Source of the DNA: Ruegeria sp. YS9
GTDB taxonomy: Bacteria; Pseudomonadota; Alphaproteobacteria; Rhodobacterales; Rhodobacteraceae
DNA length: 64,000 nt
Direction of reading: 5' to 3'
NCBI RefSeq assembly: GCF_024628725.1
Contig: NZ_CP102409.1
Location: 777,001 to 841,000, forward strand
In this document: piece after piece, positions 51,947 to 60,611 of the stretch
How positions within the stretch are numbered: the first letter of the stretch is position 1
Layout: each line of letters starts with the position of its first letter
Notes under the pieces: generated by a model
What the model saw: only the letters and a program-made list of their open reading frames with translations
Database searches by the model: none
What the model was told of the DNA's origin: nothing
Program-made: the position numbers and the translations under genes

Positions 51947-52061
51947 TCCCGATCTCCTTGTCAGCAACCTAGGCGGTCCCGATCCCGAGCGCAACAGGTG
52001 GGCTTGCCCTTTGCGGAAACAGCGGCTCATAAAGGACGGGCAGAGAACAGGACGCAAACCT

Positions 52062-52481
52062 ATGGTCGACAAGACAGTTTTAGCCCGCCAGTTTATCGAG
52101 GCGATCCCCCACGCGCGGGCATTGAACCTCAAGCTCACGCAGATCGGCGAGGGCGAGGCAGAGATCACGTTGCCCTACAATGAGGATCTGATCGGTGATC
52201 CGCGCACAGGGGTGATTCACGGTGGGGCGATTTCCACAATTCTGGACACTTGCTGCGGTGCTGCTGTGATGAGCCACCCCTCGGCCCCCGGCGGGACAGC
52301 CACGATCGATCTGCGAATTGACTACATGCGCGCGGCGACACCGGGTCAGACGATTACGGCGCACGCCGTCTGCTATCACATCACGCGGAACGTGGCTTTT
52401 GTACGAGCGACGGCTATGGACGACGACAAGGACCTGCCGGTGGCCACGGCCTCGGGGTCTTTTACGGTTGAGGGGAAATAA
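52062..52481 (+). CDS. PaaI-family hotdog thioesterase 1
   Basis: 139 residues. The hotdog motif GVIHGGAISTILDTCCGAAVM, with the conserved HGG, and TIDLRIDYMRAATPGQTITA are typical of PaaI/YigI-like acyl-CoA thioesterases. It starts 115 nt from the divergent MerR2 gene and is 1 nt from the next thioesterase gene. Release of CoA from medium-chain or aromatic acyl-CoA is inferred. Confidence 0.9.
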   Translation: MVDKTVLARQFIEAIPHARALNLKLTQIGEGEAEITLPYNEDLIGDPRTGVIHGGAISTILDTCCGAAVMSHPSAPGGTATIDLRIDYMRAATPGQTITAHAVCYHITRNVAFVRATAMDDDKDLPVATASGSFTVEGK

Positions 52482-52482
52482 C

Positions 52483-53001
52483 ATGGCAAGACCTCGTCCC
52501 GAACCAATGCAGGTGGTCAAGCAGCGACGCGATGCAGCGTTGCGTGCGCTGGTTGACGGTGTGCCTTACATCCGCTTTCTCAATATCAGCTTCGACCGGC
52601 GCGGGGATGAACTGACCGGTGTTCTGAACTTCGATGACAAGTTGATTGGCAACCCGTTCCTGCCTGCGATTCACGGCGGTGTAACCGCGGCATTCCTCGA
52701 AGTGACCGCTGTCATTACCCTTAGTTGGGAGCATTTGTTCCCGCGCATCGAAAGTGGCGAGATCGACGGAGAGGCCATTGTGACCGACCCGAATATCCGC
52801 TTTCCCAAAACCATCGACTTTACCGTCGACTATCTGCGTTCGGGCCTTCCACGGGACGCATATGCGCGTGCCTTTATCAGCAGATCCGGGCGGCGGTATG
52901 CCTCGGTCCGGGTCGAAGCCTGGCAGGACAATCATGCGAAACTGTTTGCGCAGGCTTCCGGGCATTTCCTGATGCCGCACCCCCCCAGAGATCAGAGCTG
53001 A
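52483..53001 (+). CDS. PaaI-family hotdog thioesterase 2
   Basis: 172 residues. FLPAIHGGVTAAFLEVTAVITL holds the HGG, and PKTIDFTVDYLRSGLPRDAYARAFISRSGRR is the core strand region. The length is greater than in the first thioesterase, with an insert around SWEHLFPRIESGEIDG. ATG at 52483 follows AGGGGAAATAAC and overlaps the previous stop region by a single-base gap. It is cotranscribed with thioesterase 1 and the MATE gene. Confidence 0.88.
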   Translation: MARPRPEPMQVVKQRRDAALRALVDGVPYIRFLNISFDRRGDELTGVLNFDDKLIGNPFLPAIHGGVTAAFLEVTAVITLSWEHLFPRIESGEIDGEAIVTDPNIRFPKTIDFTVDYLRSGLPRDAYARAFISRSGRRYASVRVEAWQDNHAKLFAQASGHFLMPHPPRDQS

Positions 53002-53003
53002 CC

Positions 53004-54320
53004 ATGCAGGACGCCTCGGCGCCCATTACGCACAGGCGGGTGTTGAAGATCGCGGTGCCGATTGTCCTGTCGAATGCCACCGTGCCCATTCTGGGTGCGG
53101 TGGATACGGGCGTGGTCGGGCAGATGGGCGAGGCGGCCCCAATCGGGGCGGTCGGCATCGGCGCTGTGATCCTGTCCACAGTCTATTGGATTTTCGGTTT
53201 CCTGCGGATGGGAACCACCGGGATGGCGGCGCAGGCACGCGGGGCAGGCGATATCGTTGAAACCCGGGCGCTGCTGATGCGCGGCCTGATCCTGGGAGGC
53301 GCGGCAGGGCTGTTCTTTATCCTTGGGCAAGTGGCCGTGTTTGCGGGTGCGTTCGCGCTTTCCCCGGCAAGCCCCGAAGTCGAAGCCCTGACCCGGTCCT
53401 ACCTGGAGATTCGCATCTGGGGGGCACCTGCCACCATCGCGTTATATGCCGTTACCGGCTGGCTGATTGCCGTCGAGCGTACGCGCGGCGTGTTCGCCCT
53501 TCAGGTCTGGATGAACGGGTTGAATATCGTTCTCGACCTGTGGTTCGTTCTTGGGCTTGGCTGGGGGGTCGAGGGAGTTGCCATTGCCACCCTGATTGCA
53601 GAATGGACAGGATTGGCATTGGGGTTATGGCTTTGTCGGGATGGGTTCGCAGATGGAATCTGGCGCGATTGGGCGCGGGTGTTCGATGCTGCCCGGCTGC
53701 GGCGCATGTTGCAGGTCAACGGTGATATCATGCTGCGTTCGGTTCTGTTGACCGGATCGTTCACGACATTCCTTTTTGTTGGCTCGGATCTGGGTGACGT
53801 GAATCTGGCCGCCAATCAGGTCTTGCTTCAATTTCTTGAAATCACCGCCTTTGCGCTTGATGGGTTTGCCTTTTCCGCCGAAGCGCTGGTCGGAGGCGCA
53901 GTCGGGGCCAGAGACAGGTATCAGGTGCGTCGCGCCTCGGTCATGGCCTCGCAATGGGGTGTTGGGGGGGCGCTGTTGCTGGGAACGGTTTTCTTCTTGG
54001 CCGGCCCGGCGCTGATCGACCTGATGTCAACTTCACCGCAGGTGCGTGCAGCCGGACGGGAATACCTGTTCTGGGCTGCAATCGCCCCGGTGATCGGAGT
54101 GGCAAGCTGGATGTACGACGGTATCTACATCGGTGCCACCTGGACCCGCGCCATGCGCAACGCGATGATTCAGTCAGTGGCGATCTATGTGGTCGCACTT
54201 TTCATACTGGTGCCGAGTTTCGGCAATCACGGCCTGTGGGCCGCGTTGATGGTTCTCAACATCGCACGTGGGGTGACAATGGGCTGGCGCTATCCCAAGC
54301 TTGAGGCACAGGTCGCCTAG
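53004..54320 (+). CDS. MATE-family efflux protein (DinF-like)
   Basis: 438 residues with twelve hydrophobic segments. MATE motifs are LGAVDTGVVGQMGEAAPIGAVGIGAVI and AANQVLLQFLEITAFALDGFAFSAEALVGGAVGAR. ATG at 53004 is 2 nt after the thioesterase stop, so all three are an operon. Export of small cationic or toxic molecules is a family inference. The 3' end overlaps the convergent arsC by 4 nt. Confidence 0.93.
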   Translation: MQDASAPITHRRVLKIAVPIVLSNATVPILGAVDTGVVGQMGEAAPIGAVGIGAVILSTVYWIFGFLRMGTTGMAAQARGAGDIVETRALLMRGLILGGAAGLFFILGQVAVFAGAFALSPASPEVEALTRSYLEIRIWGAPATIALYAVTGWLIAVERTRGVFALQVWMNGLNIVLDLWFVLGLGWGVEGVAIATLIAEWTGLALGLWLCRDGFADGIWRDWARVFDAARLRRMLQVNGDIMLRSVLLTGSFTTFLFVGSDLGDVNLAANQVLLQFLEITAFALDGFAFSAEALVGGAVGARDRYQVRRASVMASQWGVGGALLLGTVFFLAGPALIDLMSTSPQVRAAGREYLFWAAIAPVIGVASWMYDGIYIGATWTRAMRNAMIQSVAIYVVALFILVPSFGNHGLWAALMVLNIARGVTMGWRYPKLEAQVA

Positions 54321-54664
54321 AGCAGCGTCAACAGGTTTTCCGGCGGACGCCCGATGGCGGCTTTGTCTCCGGCAATTGCCAAAGGCCGCTCGATCAGGAT
54401 CGGGTTTTCGGCCATGGCACGGATCAGGTCTTCGTCGGGCGAGATTTTGGCCAGCCCCAGTTCCTTGAACCGTTTTTCGCCCGTGCGCATCATTTCGATG
54501 GGCGACAGCCCAAGGGCGGATTGCGCAGCGCGCAACTCATCTATTGACGGCGTGTCTTCCAGGTATTTTCGTACAGAGATCTGCGCACCGTTTTCTTCCA
54601 AAAGCGCCAGACCGGCGCGGGATTTGGAACAGCGGGGGTTGTGCCAGTATTCGATCACAGCCAA
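54317..54664 (-). CDS. arsC: Arsenate reductase (ArsC/Spx family)
   Basis: 115 residues. [18 protein letters not shown] contains the catalytic Cys context (CSKSR), and the conserved basic residues of the ArsC fold are present (e.g. [11 protein letters not shown]). It reduces arsenate to arsenite in the cytoplasm, using glutathione/glutaredoxin. It overlaps pyrD by 10 nt. No arsB or arsR is near, so a broader oxidoreductase role is possible. Confidence 0.86.
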   Translation of the reverse strand: MAVIEYWHNPRCSKSRAGLALLEENGAQISVRKYLEDTPSIDELRAAQSALGLSPIEMMRTGEKRFKELGLAKISPDEDLIRAMAENPILIERPLAIAGDKAAIGRPPENLLTLL

Positions 54665-55713
54665 TCCTCTCGTTTGCTGCCGACAGCTTGCGATACGGTG
54701 TCAAAACCGTCACGCGCCAGCAAGTCATCCAGCCCTTCGGCGATGTCGGCAGCCAGGGAAATGCCGCCATACACCATCGCGGTATAGAACTGCACAGCCG
54801 ATGCCCCGGCACAGATCTTGGCATAGGCCTGCTCGGCATTGCTGATGCCGCCCACGCCTATCAGGGGGATATCCCCGTCCGTCAGTTTGCTCAGCCGCGC
54901 CAGTACACGGGTGGACTTTTCAAACAATGGGGCGCCCGACAAACCACCGGTTTCGTCTTTGTGTACGCTGCGCAAACCGTCGCGGGACAGGGTGGTGTTG
55001 GTGGCGATCACAGCGTCCACCCGGGTTTCGCGGGCGACCTCGGCGATGTCCTGCAACTCCGCCTCGGTGAGATCCGGTGCGATTTTCAGGAAGATCGGCA
55101 ACGGGCGCGGCAGCGCATTGCGCGTCTCGATCACACCGCTCAAAAGCGCGGTGAGTGCGGCTTTGCCCTGCAAATCCCGCAACTTTTCCGTGTTCGGGGA
55201 TGACACGTTGACGGTCGCAAAATCCAGATATTCGGCACAATGGGCCAGCACTTTTACAAAGTCGCCGGCGCGGTCTTCGCTGTCCTTGTTCGCCCCCAGA
55301 TTCAGGCCGATGACCGCGTCTTTGGGGCGGTGTGCCAGCCGTTTGGCCATCACCTCCATGCCTTCGTTGTTGAAGCCAAAGCGGTTGATGGCTGCCCTGT
55401 CCTCGGTCAGGCGAAACAGGCGGGGTTTGGGGTTCCCCGGTTGCGGGCGCGGCGTGACCGCCCCGACTTCGACAAAACCAAACCCGGCGCGGGACAGCGG
55501 GGTCAGAACCTCGCCGTTTTTGTCGAACCCGGCAGCCAGCCCGACCGGGTTCGGCAGGTTCAGCCCGGCAACGACGGTTTTCAGGCGCGGCGTCGTTACC
55601 GGCCCCGGTGCGGGTGCAAGCCCGGACTTCAACGCCTTGATCGACATCCCGTGGGCGGTCTCGGGGTCCATGCGGTGCAGGGCGGCAAGGCCCAGTTTCT
55701 CCAACAGTTTCAT
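54655..55713 (-). CDS. pyrD: Dihydroorotate dehydrogenase (class 2)
   Basis: 352 residues. [48 protein letters not shown] and the catalytic Ser region in [17 protein letters not shown] are class 2 features, as are [12 protein letters not shown] and [26 protein letters not shown]. It is a membrane-associated FMN enzyme of pyrimidine synthesis that passes electrons to ubiquinone. It is in an overlapping operon with DUF1330, DUF952 and arsC genes. Confidence 0.96.
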   Translation of the reverse strand: MKLLEKLGLAALHRMDPETAHGMSIKALKSGLAPAPGPVTTPRLKTVVAGLNLPNPVGLAAGFDKNGEVLTPLSRAGFGFVEVGAVTPRPQPGNPKPRLFRLTEDRAAINRFGFNNEGMEVMAKRLAHRPKDAVIGLNLGANKDSEDRAGDFVKVLAHCAEYLDFATVNVSSPNTEKLRDLQGKAALTALLSGVIETRNALPRPLPIFLKIAPDLTEAELQDIAEVARETRVDAVIATNTTLSRDGLRSVHKDETGGLSGAPLFEKSTRVLARLSKLTDGDIPLIGVGGISNAEQAYAKICAGASAVQFYTAMVYGGISLAADIAEGLDDLLARDGFDTVSQAVGSKREDWL

Positions 55714-56141
55714 CCGAATGTCGCCCCGGCTTCACCTGAACCGCATCGGATCAGGCGCGACGTTTCCACCGCCGCCTGACGGTGGATCACCGCCGCCCGA
55801 TAGACCGGGTCAGTGACCATTTCCAGAAATGCATGTGCCGTCGGATAGCGGGCAATGAAAACGGCATCCCATGCCTCGTCCGCCGGTCCAATCAGGGTTG
55901 CTTCAAACACCCCACGCCAGAGGATGCGCGCCCCGATGCGTTCAATGATCGGAGCGGTTTCTGCCCCGTAGTTTTGATAGGCTCGCGCTCCGGTCAGCCC
56001 TGCATTCACCAGTTCATGCGCGGTTGGGTACTGCGCCTTGGCCCGAAACTTCACCAAATTGAGCATTTCGATCGGCATGTCCCGATCCAGAGCTTTGAAT
56101 GCCTCGAACTGGTCGCGGTCCGGGTCGATGTAAGATGTCAT
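55710..56141 (-). CDS. DUF1330-family protein
   Basis: 143 residues. The dimeric ferredoxin-like alpha/beta barrel pattern is visible: [38 protein letters not shown] and [24 protein letters not shown]. Overlaps of 4 nt at both ends couple it to pyrD and the DUF952 gene. The function is unknown; related families act on small aromatic metabolites. Confidence 0.85.
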   Translation of the reverse strand: MTSYIDPDRDQFEAFKALDRDMPIEMLNLVKFRAKAQYPTAHELVNAGLTGARAYQNYGAETAPIIERIGARILWRGVFEATLIGPADEAWDAVFIARYPTAHAFLEMVTDPVYRAAVIHRQAAVETSRLIRCGSGEAGATFG

Positions 56142-56476
56142 GTCATGTCCTTTGGGAACTGGTGCGCGGTGCCGTCAAAGGGCAGAGGGCGTGACCAGAC
56201 GACATCGCTCATCCGGATCTGGCGATAAAGGTGCGGGAACAGGGCACCCCCGCGCGAGACCTCCCATTTCAGGTCGTCGCCCATCGCGTCTGCGTCACAG
56301 GCCAGCAAAACCAGACCATCGACACCGGCAAAATGTCTGGCTGCGGTTTCAGCGGCTTGTTCAGCGGTGGAAAAGTGGACAAACCCGTCAGCGACATCAA
56401 TCTGTGCGCCGTCCGAGGCACCCTGGTTCTGCAAGGCGGCCCACTCTTCGGCTCGGAAAATCTTGTAAATCAGCAT
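56138..56476 (-). CDS. DUF952-family protein
   Basis: 112 residues. IYKIFRAEEWAAL, DGFVHFSTAEQAAETAARHFAG and FPHLYRQIRMSDVVWSRPLPFD are DUF952 features; the family resembles glutathione-transferase-like or ADP-ribosyl-type folds, and its function is unknown. It is the first gene of the minus-strand operon ending in arsC, with a 4-nt overlap to the DUF1330 gene. Confidence 0.85.
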   Translation of the reverse strand: MLIYKIFRAEEWAALQNQGASDGAQIDVADGFVHFSTAEQAAETAARHFAGVDGLVLLACDADAMGDDLKWEVSRGGALFPHLYRQIRMSDVVWSRPLPFDGTAHQFPKDMT

Positions 56477-56580
56477 ACGGACCTGATGCCCCGCGCCGAA
56501 GATGGAATCAAGTCGGATTTCTTCTTTGACTCTCTGCCGTCATGCGCGCACGATCACCACAAATAACAACTGGGAGTACC

Positions 56581-58161
56581 ATGATGCAGACCCGAATTTT
56601 GACTTCAGTCGCGGTTCTGGGCCTGACCGCCGGAGTTGCGGCAGCCGACTACAAGTTGACAATTTTGCACACCAACGATTTTCATTCTCGTTTCGAGCCG
56701 ATCAACAAATACGACAGCGGATGCGACGCGGAAGACAATGCCGAAGGAAAGTGCTTTGGTGGATCGGCGCGCCTGGTCACTGCCGTGAAAGACGCACGTG
56801 ATCGTGCCGACAATTCGATTCTGGTGGATGGCGGCGATCAGTTTCAGGGGTCTCTTTTCTACACGTATTACAAGGGCAAGGTCGCTGCCGAGTTCATGAA
56901 CAAGCTGGGCTATGACGCCATGACCGTGGGCAACCACGAGTTTGACGACGGCCCGGAAGTGCTGCGTGGCTTTATCGACTCGGTCGATTTCCCGGTCCTG
57001 ATGTCCAATGCCGATATTCGCGACGAAGAGCTTCTGACCGACCACATCAAGAAATCCACCGTGATCGAGGTGGGTGGCGAACAGATTGGCCTGATCGGGC
57101 TGACGCCGATCGATACGCATGAACTTGCGTCGCCCGGTCCCAACGTGACCTTTTCAGACCCGGTACCGGCGGTGCAGGCCGAGGTCGACAAGCTGACGGG
57201 CGAAGGCGTCAACAAGATCATCGTGCTCAGCCATTCGGGCTATGGCGTTGACCAGCGTGTCGCGGCAGAGACAAGCGGGGTCGACGTGATCGTTGGCGGG
57301 CATTCGAACACCTATCTTTCGAATGCATCGGACAAGGCCGTGGGCCCGTATCCCACGGTGGTCAACGGTGTGCAGATCGTTCAAGCCTATGCCTACGGCA
57401 AGTTTCTGGGCGAACTGAACGTCACGTTTGATGACGACGGCAATGTGGTCGAAGCCGTTGGTGAACCCTTGATCATGGACAACACCGTGACCGAGGATCA
57501 GGCCGCATTGGATCGGATCGCCGAACTTGCTCAGCCTCTGGATGAAATCCGAAACAAGGTTGTCGCCAGCGCGGCCGAGGCCATCGAGGGGGACCGCTCT
57601 GTATGTCGTGTACAGGAATGCCAGATGGGCAATCTTGTTGCTGATGCGATGCTGGCGCGGGTTGCCGATCAGGGTGTACAGATTGCCATCGCGAACTCGG
57701 GTGGTTTGCGGGCGTCTATCGACCCCGGAGACGTGACCATGGGCGAAGTGCTGACCGTGCTGCCGTTCCAGAACACGCTGTCCACTTTTGAGATCACTGG
57801 ACAGACCGTGATCGACGCACTTGAAAATGGCGTCAGTCAGGTGGAAGACGTGAAGGGGCGTTTTCCTCAGGTCGCTGGCCTGCGCTTTACCTGGGATCCC
57901 AGTGTAGCGCCGAACGAAGGGCGTATCATTGATGTGATGGTCGCCGAGGGCGATGGGTTTGTTCCGATCGACCCGAACAAAACCTACCTGGTCGTAACCA
58001 ACAATTACGTCCGCAATGGTGGCGATGGGTATTCGATGTTCGAGGGCGATGACAAGAACGCCTATGATTTCGGTCCGGATCTTGCGGATGTAACCGCGGA
58101 ATACCTGGCGGCAAATGCTCCGTATCAGCCTTATGTTGATGGGCGCATCAAGCAGAAGTGA
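56581..58161 (+). CDS. Periplasmic 5'-nucleotidase/UshA-type phosphohydrolase
   Basis: 526 residues with a Sec signal (MMQTRILTSVAVLGLTAGVAAADY). The calcineurin-like metal motifs are LHTNDFHSRF, LVDGGDQFQGS, TVGNHEFDDG, VLSHSGYG and VGGHSNTYL. The C-terminal 5'-nucleotidase domain has IAIANSGGLRASIDPGDVTMGEVLTVLPFQNTL. It releases phosphate from nucleotides in the periplasm, feeding nucleosides to the salvage operon. It is in the same superfamily as SoxB but keeps the GNHEFDDG motif. It has its own terminator. Confidence 0.93.
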   Translation: MMQTRILTSVAVLGLTAGVAAADYKLTILHTNDFHSRFEPINKYDSGCDAEDNAEGKCFGGSARLVTAVKDARDRADNSILVDGGDQFQGSLFYTYYKGKVAAEFMNKLGYDAMTVGNHEFDDGPEVLRGFIDSVDFPVLMSNADIRDEELLTDHIKKSTVIEVGGEQIGLIGLTPIDTHELASPGPNVTFSDPVPAVQAEVDKLTGEGVNKIIVLSHSGYGVDQRVAAETSGVDVIVGGHSNTYLSNASDKAVGPYPTVVNGVQIVQAYAYGKFLGELNVTFDDDGNVVEAVGEPLIMDNTVTEDQAALDRIAELAQPLDEIRNKVVASAAEAIEGDRSVCRVQECQMGNLVADAMLARVADQGVQIAIANSGGLRASIDPGDVTMGEVLTVLPFQNTLSTFEITGQTVIDALENGVSQVEDVKGRFPQVAGLRFTWDPSVAPNEGRIIDVMVAEGDGFVPIDPNKTYLVVTNNYVRNGGDGYSMFEGDDKNAYDFGPDLADVTAEYLAANAPYQPYVDGRIKQK

Positions 58162-58180
58162 CTCTGTTTTCGAAAAGGAC

Positions 58181-58209
58181 AAAAGCCGCGTCATCATGAT
58201 GCGGCTTTT
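58181..58209 (+). terminator. 5'-nucleotidase terminator
   Basis: AAAAGCCGC (58181-58189) pairs with GCGGCTTTT (58201-58209), ending in TTTT and followed by CTGC. It lies 20 nt after the stop. The A/T ends make it usable on both strands. Confidence 0.8.
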
Positions 58210-58845
58210 CTGCTTCTGCGGATCAACTGAAATCGTATTCCGGCCAGAGTTCCGAGCCCAGGCCGTCAAGCATCGGTTTGATCTGATCCGCGACCTCGCG
58301 CCAGCCCCGGATTGACTTGGACGAACCCCTGGCGGTTGGCAAGCTTGCACGCGTTTTTGCAGGCACTTCCGGGTTGTCGGAGTTTGAGGCCAATTTGCGG
58401 GTGGTGAACCGGGCAATTGACCTCCAGTTTCCCCCTCACGCCTACTCTCGTCCATGACCCGCACAAGGTTCCGCTGGTCTGGGAATTGTATTTCCTTTTC
58501 GGGTATCAGCCAAGGCACGCGTTACCCGATCCGTGTGTATCAGCGCGTTCGCCGATTTCTCGGCAAACTGCGGATCATCGGGCTTTGTCCACGAGGCTTC
58601 AGTGAAATGTGAGCAGGGCTTTCCTTACAGCTTCACCCCGGTCAAAACGAAGCCGGAAAAGGCTTGATAGTCCGAGTTCTTCTGGAACTTTTTGAGTCCC
58701 CGTGGGGTCTTTTTAGTACCTGTGGACGCTTGTCAGCCTCCCAAAAGGCCGCCGCTTTGCTCTTGTGGGATCGCGTTTTCTGGTTTTCCATGCAATCCAG
58801 TAAGGTCCTGTGTCAGAACCAGGATTGGAACGGTGGTCCATTACC
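58210..58845 (-). pseudogene. Decayed minus-strand gene fragments (tentative)
   Basis: The 636 bases contain no intact gene. On the minus strand, pieces that read like protein C-termini are seen: one ends IKPMLDGLGSELWPEYDFS (stop near 58227), and another ends KNSDYQAFSGFVLTGVKL (stop near 58632). Stops and frame changes interrupt both further upstream. They could be remnants of two genes or chance open stretches. No repeat or insertion-sequence end is visible. Confidence 0.25.
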
Positions 58846-59511
58846 ATGTGCGGACGGTTCGCAATAACTCTTCCCAATGACGCGATGGCGCAGCTGTTTT
58901 CCGCGCGCCCGGCTAATGCGTTGCCAACCGTCCCGAATTTCAACGTGTGTCCGACAAATCAGGTGCATGTGGTGCGGGGTGGTGAATCAGGCCGTCATCT
59001 GGATGCGCTGCGCTGGGGGTTTTTGCCACATTGGTACAAGACGGAAACTGCCGGCCCGTTGCTGATCAACGCACGTGCCGAGACTTTGGCGGAAAAGCCC
59101 GCCTTTCGCGATGCCTGCCGATCACGCCGCTGTCTGATTGTCGCAACAGGGTTTTACGAATGGACCAAGACGGACGAGGGAACGCGCTTGCCCTGGTACA
59201 TCCATCGCAGGGATGACGCCCCCATTGCTTTTGCAGGGATCTGGCAGGACTGGGGGGTGGATGAAAACCGTCAGGGCACCTGTGCCATCGTGACAACGGC
59301 GGCCAACGAAAACCTTGGCACCATCCATCATCGGATGCCGCTGATCCTTGAACCCGAGCACTGGTCATTGTGGCTGGGTGAAGCGGGAAAGGGGGCTGCT
59401 CGTCTGATGCAGCCGGGGGCAGAGGATGTGCTGACGTTTCATCGCGTTGATCCGGTCGTGAACTCGAACCGGGCCAGCGGGCCTGATCTGATCGAGCCTT
59501 TGCACGTGTGA
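58846..59511 (+). CDS. SRAP-family protein (YedK/HMCES-like)
   Basis: 221 residues. It starts MCGRF, so that after Met removal Cys2 is the catalytic residue that binds abasic sites. RWGFLPHW, NARAETLAEKPAFRDACRSRRCLIVATGFYEW and HHRMPLIL are the remaining conserved motifs. The protein crosslinks to abasic sites in single-stranded DNA and protects them. ATG at 58846 is required by the Cys2 rule. An adjacent relation to mnmH (47 nt downstream) is likely incidental. Confidence 0.94.
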   Translation: MCGRFAITLPNDAMAQLFSARPANALPTVPNFNVCPTNQVHVVRGGESGRHLDALRWGFLPHWYKTETAGPLLINARAETLAEKPAFRDACRSRRCLIVATGFYEWTKTDEGTRLPWYIHRRDDAPIAFAGIWQDWGVDENRQGTCAIVTTAANENLGTIHHRMPLILEPEHWSLWLGEAGKGAARLMQPGAEDVLTFHRVDPVVNSNRASGPDLIEPLHV

Positions 59512-59558
59512 GGGCGTGCGGCCTTTCCTTTGCAAACGCGGCAAGCTAGACCTTCGGC

Positions 59559-60611
59559 ATGGCTCTGAACTTTCCTGATCTGACACAGCTTTATGCCCAT
59601 GGTTTTGACACAGTCATCGATGTGCGCAGCCCGGCAGAGTTCGCTGAAGATCATCTGCCTGGCGCGATCAACCTGCCGGTTCTTAACAACGAGGAACGCG
59701 CCCGTGTCGGGACCATGTATGTACAGGAGAGCCCGTTTCTGGCGCGTAAACTCGGGGCCGCTCTGGTGTTCCGCAATGCGGCCAACCACATCGAGCAACA
59801 TCTAAGCCACCATGAAGGCAGCTGGCGCCCTCTGGTCTATTGCTGGCGCGGCGGACAGCGTTCCGGGTCGTTCACATGGATGCTGCAACAGATCGGCTGG
59901 CGCGCGGATGTGATCGAGGGCGGCTATCGCACCTACCGCAGGTTGGTGAATGCGTATCTGTACGATGATCCGTTGCCACATCGGTTGGTGGCGCTGGATG
60001 GCTATACCGGAACGGCCAAGACAGAATTGCTGGCACTTTTGCAGTCACGCGGGGTGCAGGTTCTGGACCTCGAAGCACTGGCCAATCACCGAGGGTCCCT
60101 GCTGGGGGAAAGACCGGGCGGGCAGCCCAGCCAGAAAGCTTTTGAATCGGCTCTGGCTGGGGCGCTTTGTGCGATGGATACGGCGCGCCCGGTTGTCATC
60201 GAAGCGGAATCTTCCAGGATCGGCAGCCTGATACTGCCACCCAGCCTGTGGAACGCTTTGTGCGCAGCCCCGCGGGTGAACATTTCGGCTCCGCTCGAGG
60301 CGCGTGCCGCCTATCTCGTTCAGGCCTATGACGACATCCTGTCTGACAGCGACCGGTTGCGAGAACGGCTGTCGCCGCTGCGTTCTCATCGTGGGCACGA
60401 GGTTGTTGATGGTTGGGTGCAGCTGATCAATGCTGGTCAAAAACAGGTGCTGACCCGGGCCCTGATGGAGCAGCATTACGACCCGGCATACGCAAAGTCG
60501 CGGTGGTCTCGTTCCGTCGAGGTGCTGGCCGATATTGAGATCGCCGTTCTGAACGACGCCGGCCTGAGCGAGGCAGCGACCCGGATCGAAACCCTGCTGG
60601 ATCAGCTTTGA
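59559..60611 (+). CDS. mnmH: tRNA 2-selenouridine synthase
   Basis: 350 residues. The N-terminal rhodanese domain has DTVIDVRSPAEFAEDHLPGAINLPVL and the Cys motif VYCWRGGQRSGS. A P-loop region follows (ALDGYTGTAKTELLALLQ). It replaces sulfur with selenium in mnm5s2U34 of tRNA, using selenophosphate from SelD. Its last 10 nt overlap the convergent selD end, an arrangement that pairs producer and consumer of selenophosphate. Confidence 0.95.
   Translation: MALNFPDLTQLYAHGFDTVIDVRSPAEFAEDHLPGAINLPVLNNEERARVGTMYVQESPFLARKLGAALVFRNAANHIEQHLSHHEGSWRPLVYCWRGGQRSGSFTWMLQQIGWRADVIEGGYRTYRRLVNAYLYDDPLPHRLVALDGYTGTAKTELLALLQSRGVQVLDLEALANHRGSLLGERPGGQPSQKAFESALAGALCAMDTARPVVIEAESSRIGSLILPPSLWNALCAAPRVNISAPLEARAAYLVQAYDDILSDSDRLRERLSPLRSHRGHEVVDGWVQLINAGQKQVLTRALMEQHYDPAYAKSRWSRSVEVLADIEIAVLNDAGLSEAATRIETLLDQL

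Noticed and set aside
56581..58161. A second SoxB
   Set aside because: Same superfamily, but it has the GNHEFDDG motif and Sec signal of 5'-nucleotidases and no Sox context.
57154..58518. 454-codon minus-strand open frame
   Set aside because: Mostly antisense to the 5'-nucleotidase and composed of unlikely residues; only the stretch beyond 58210 might contain real remnants in another frame.
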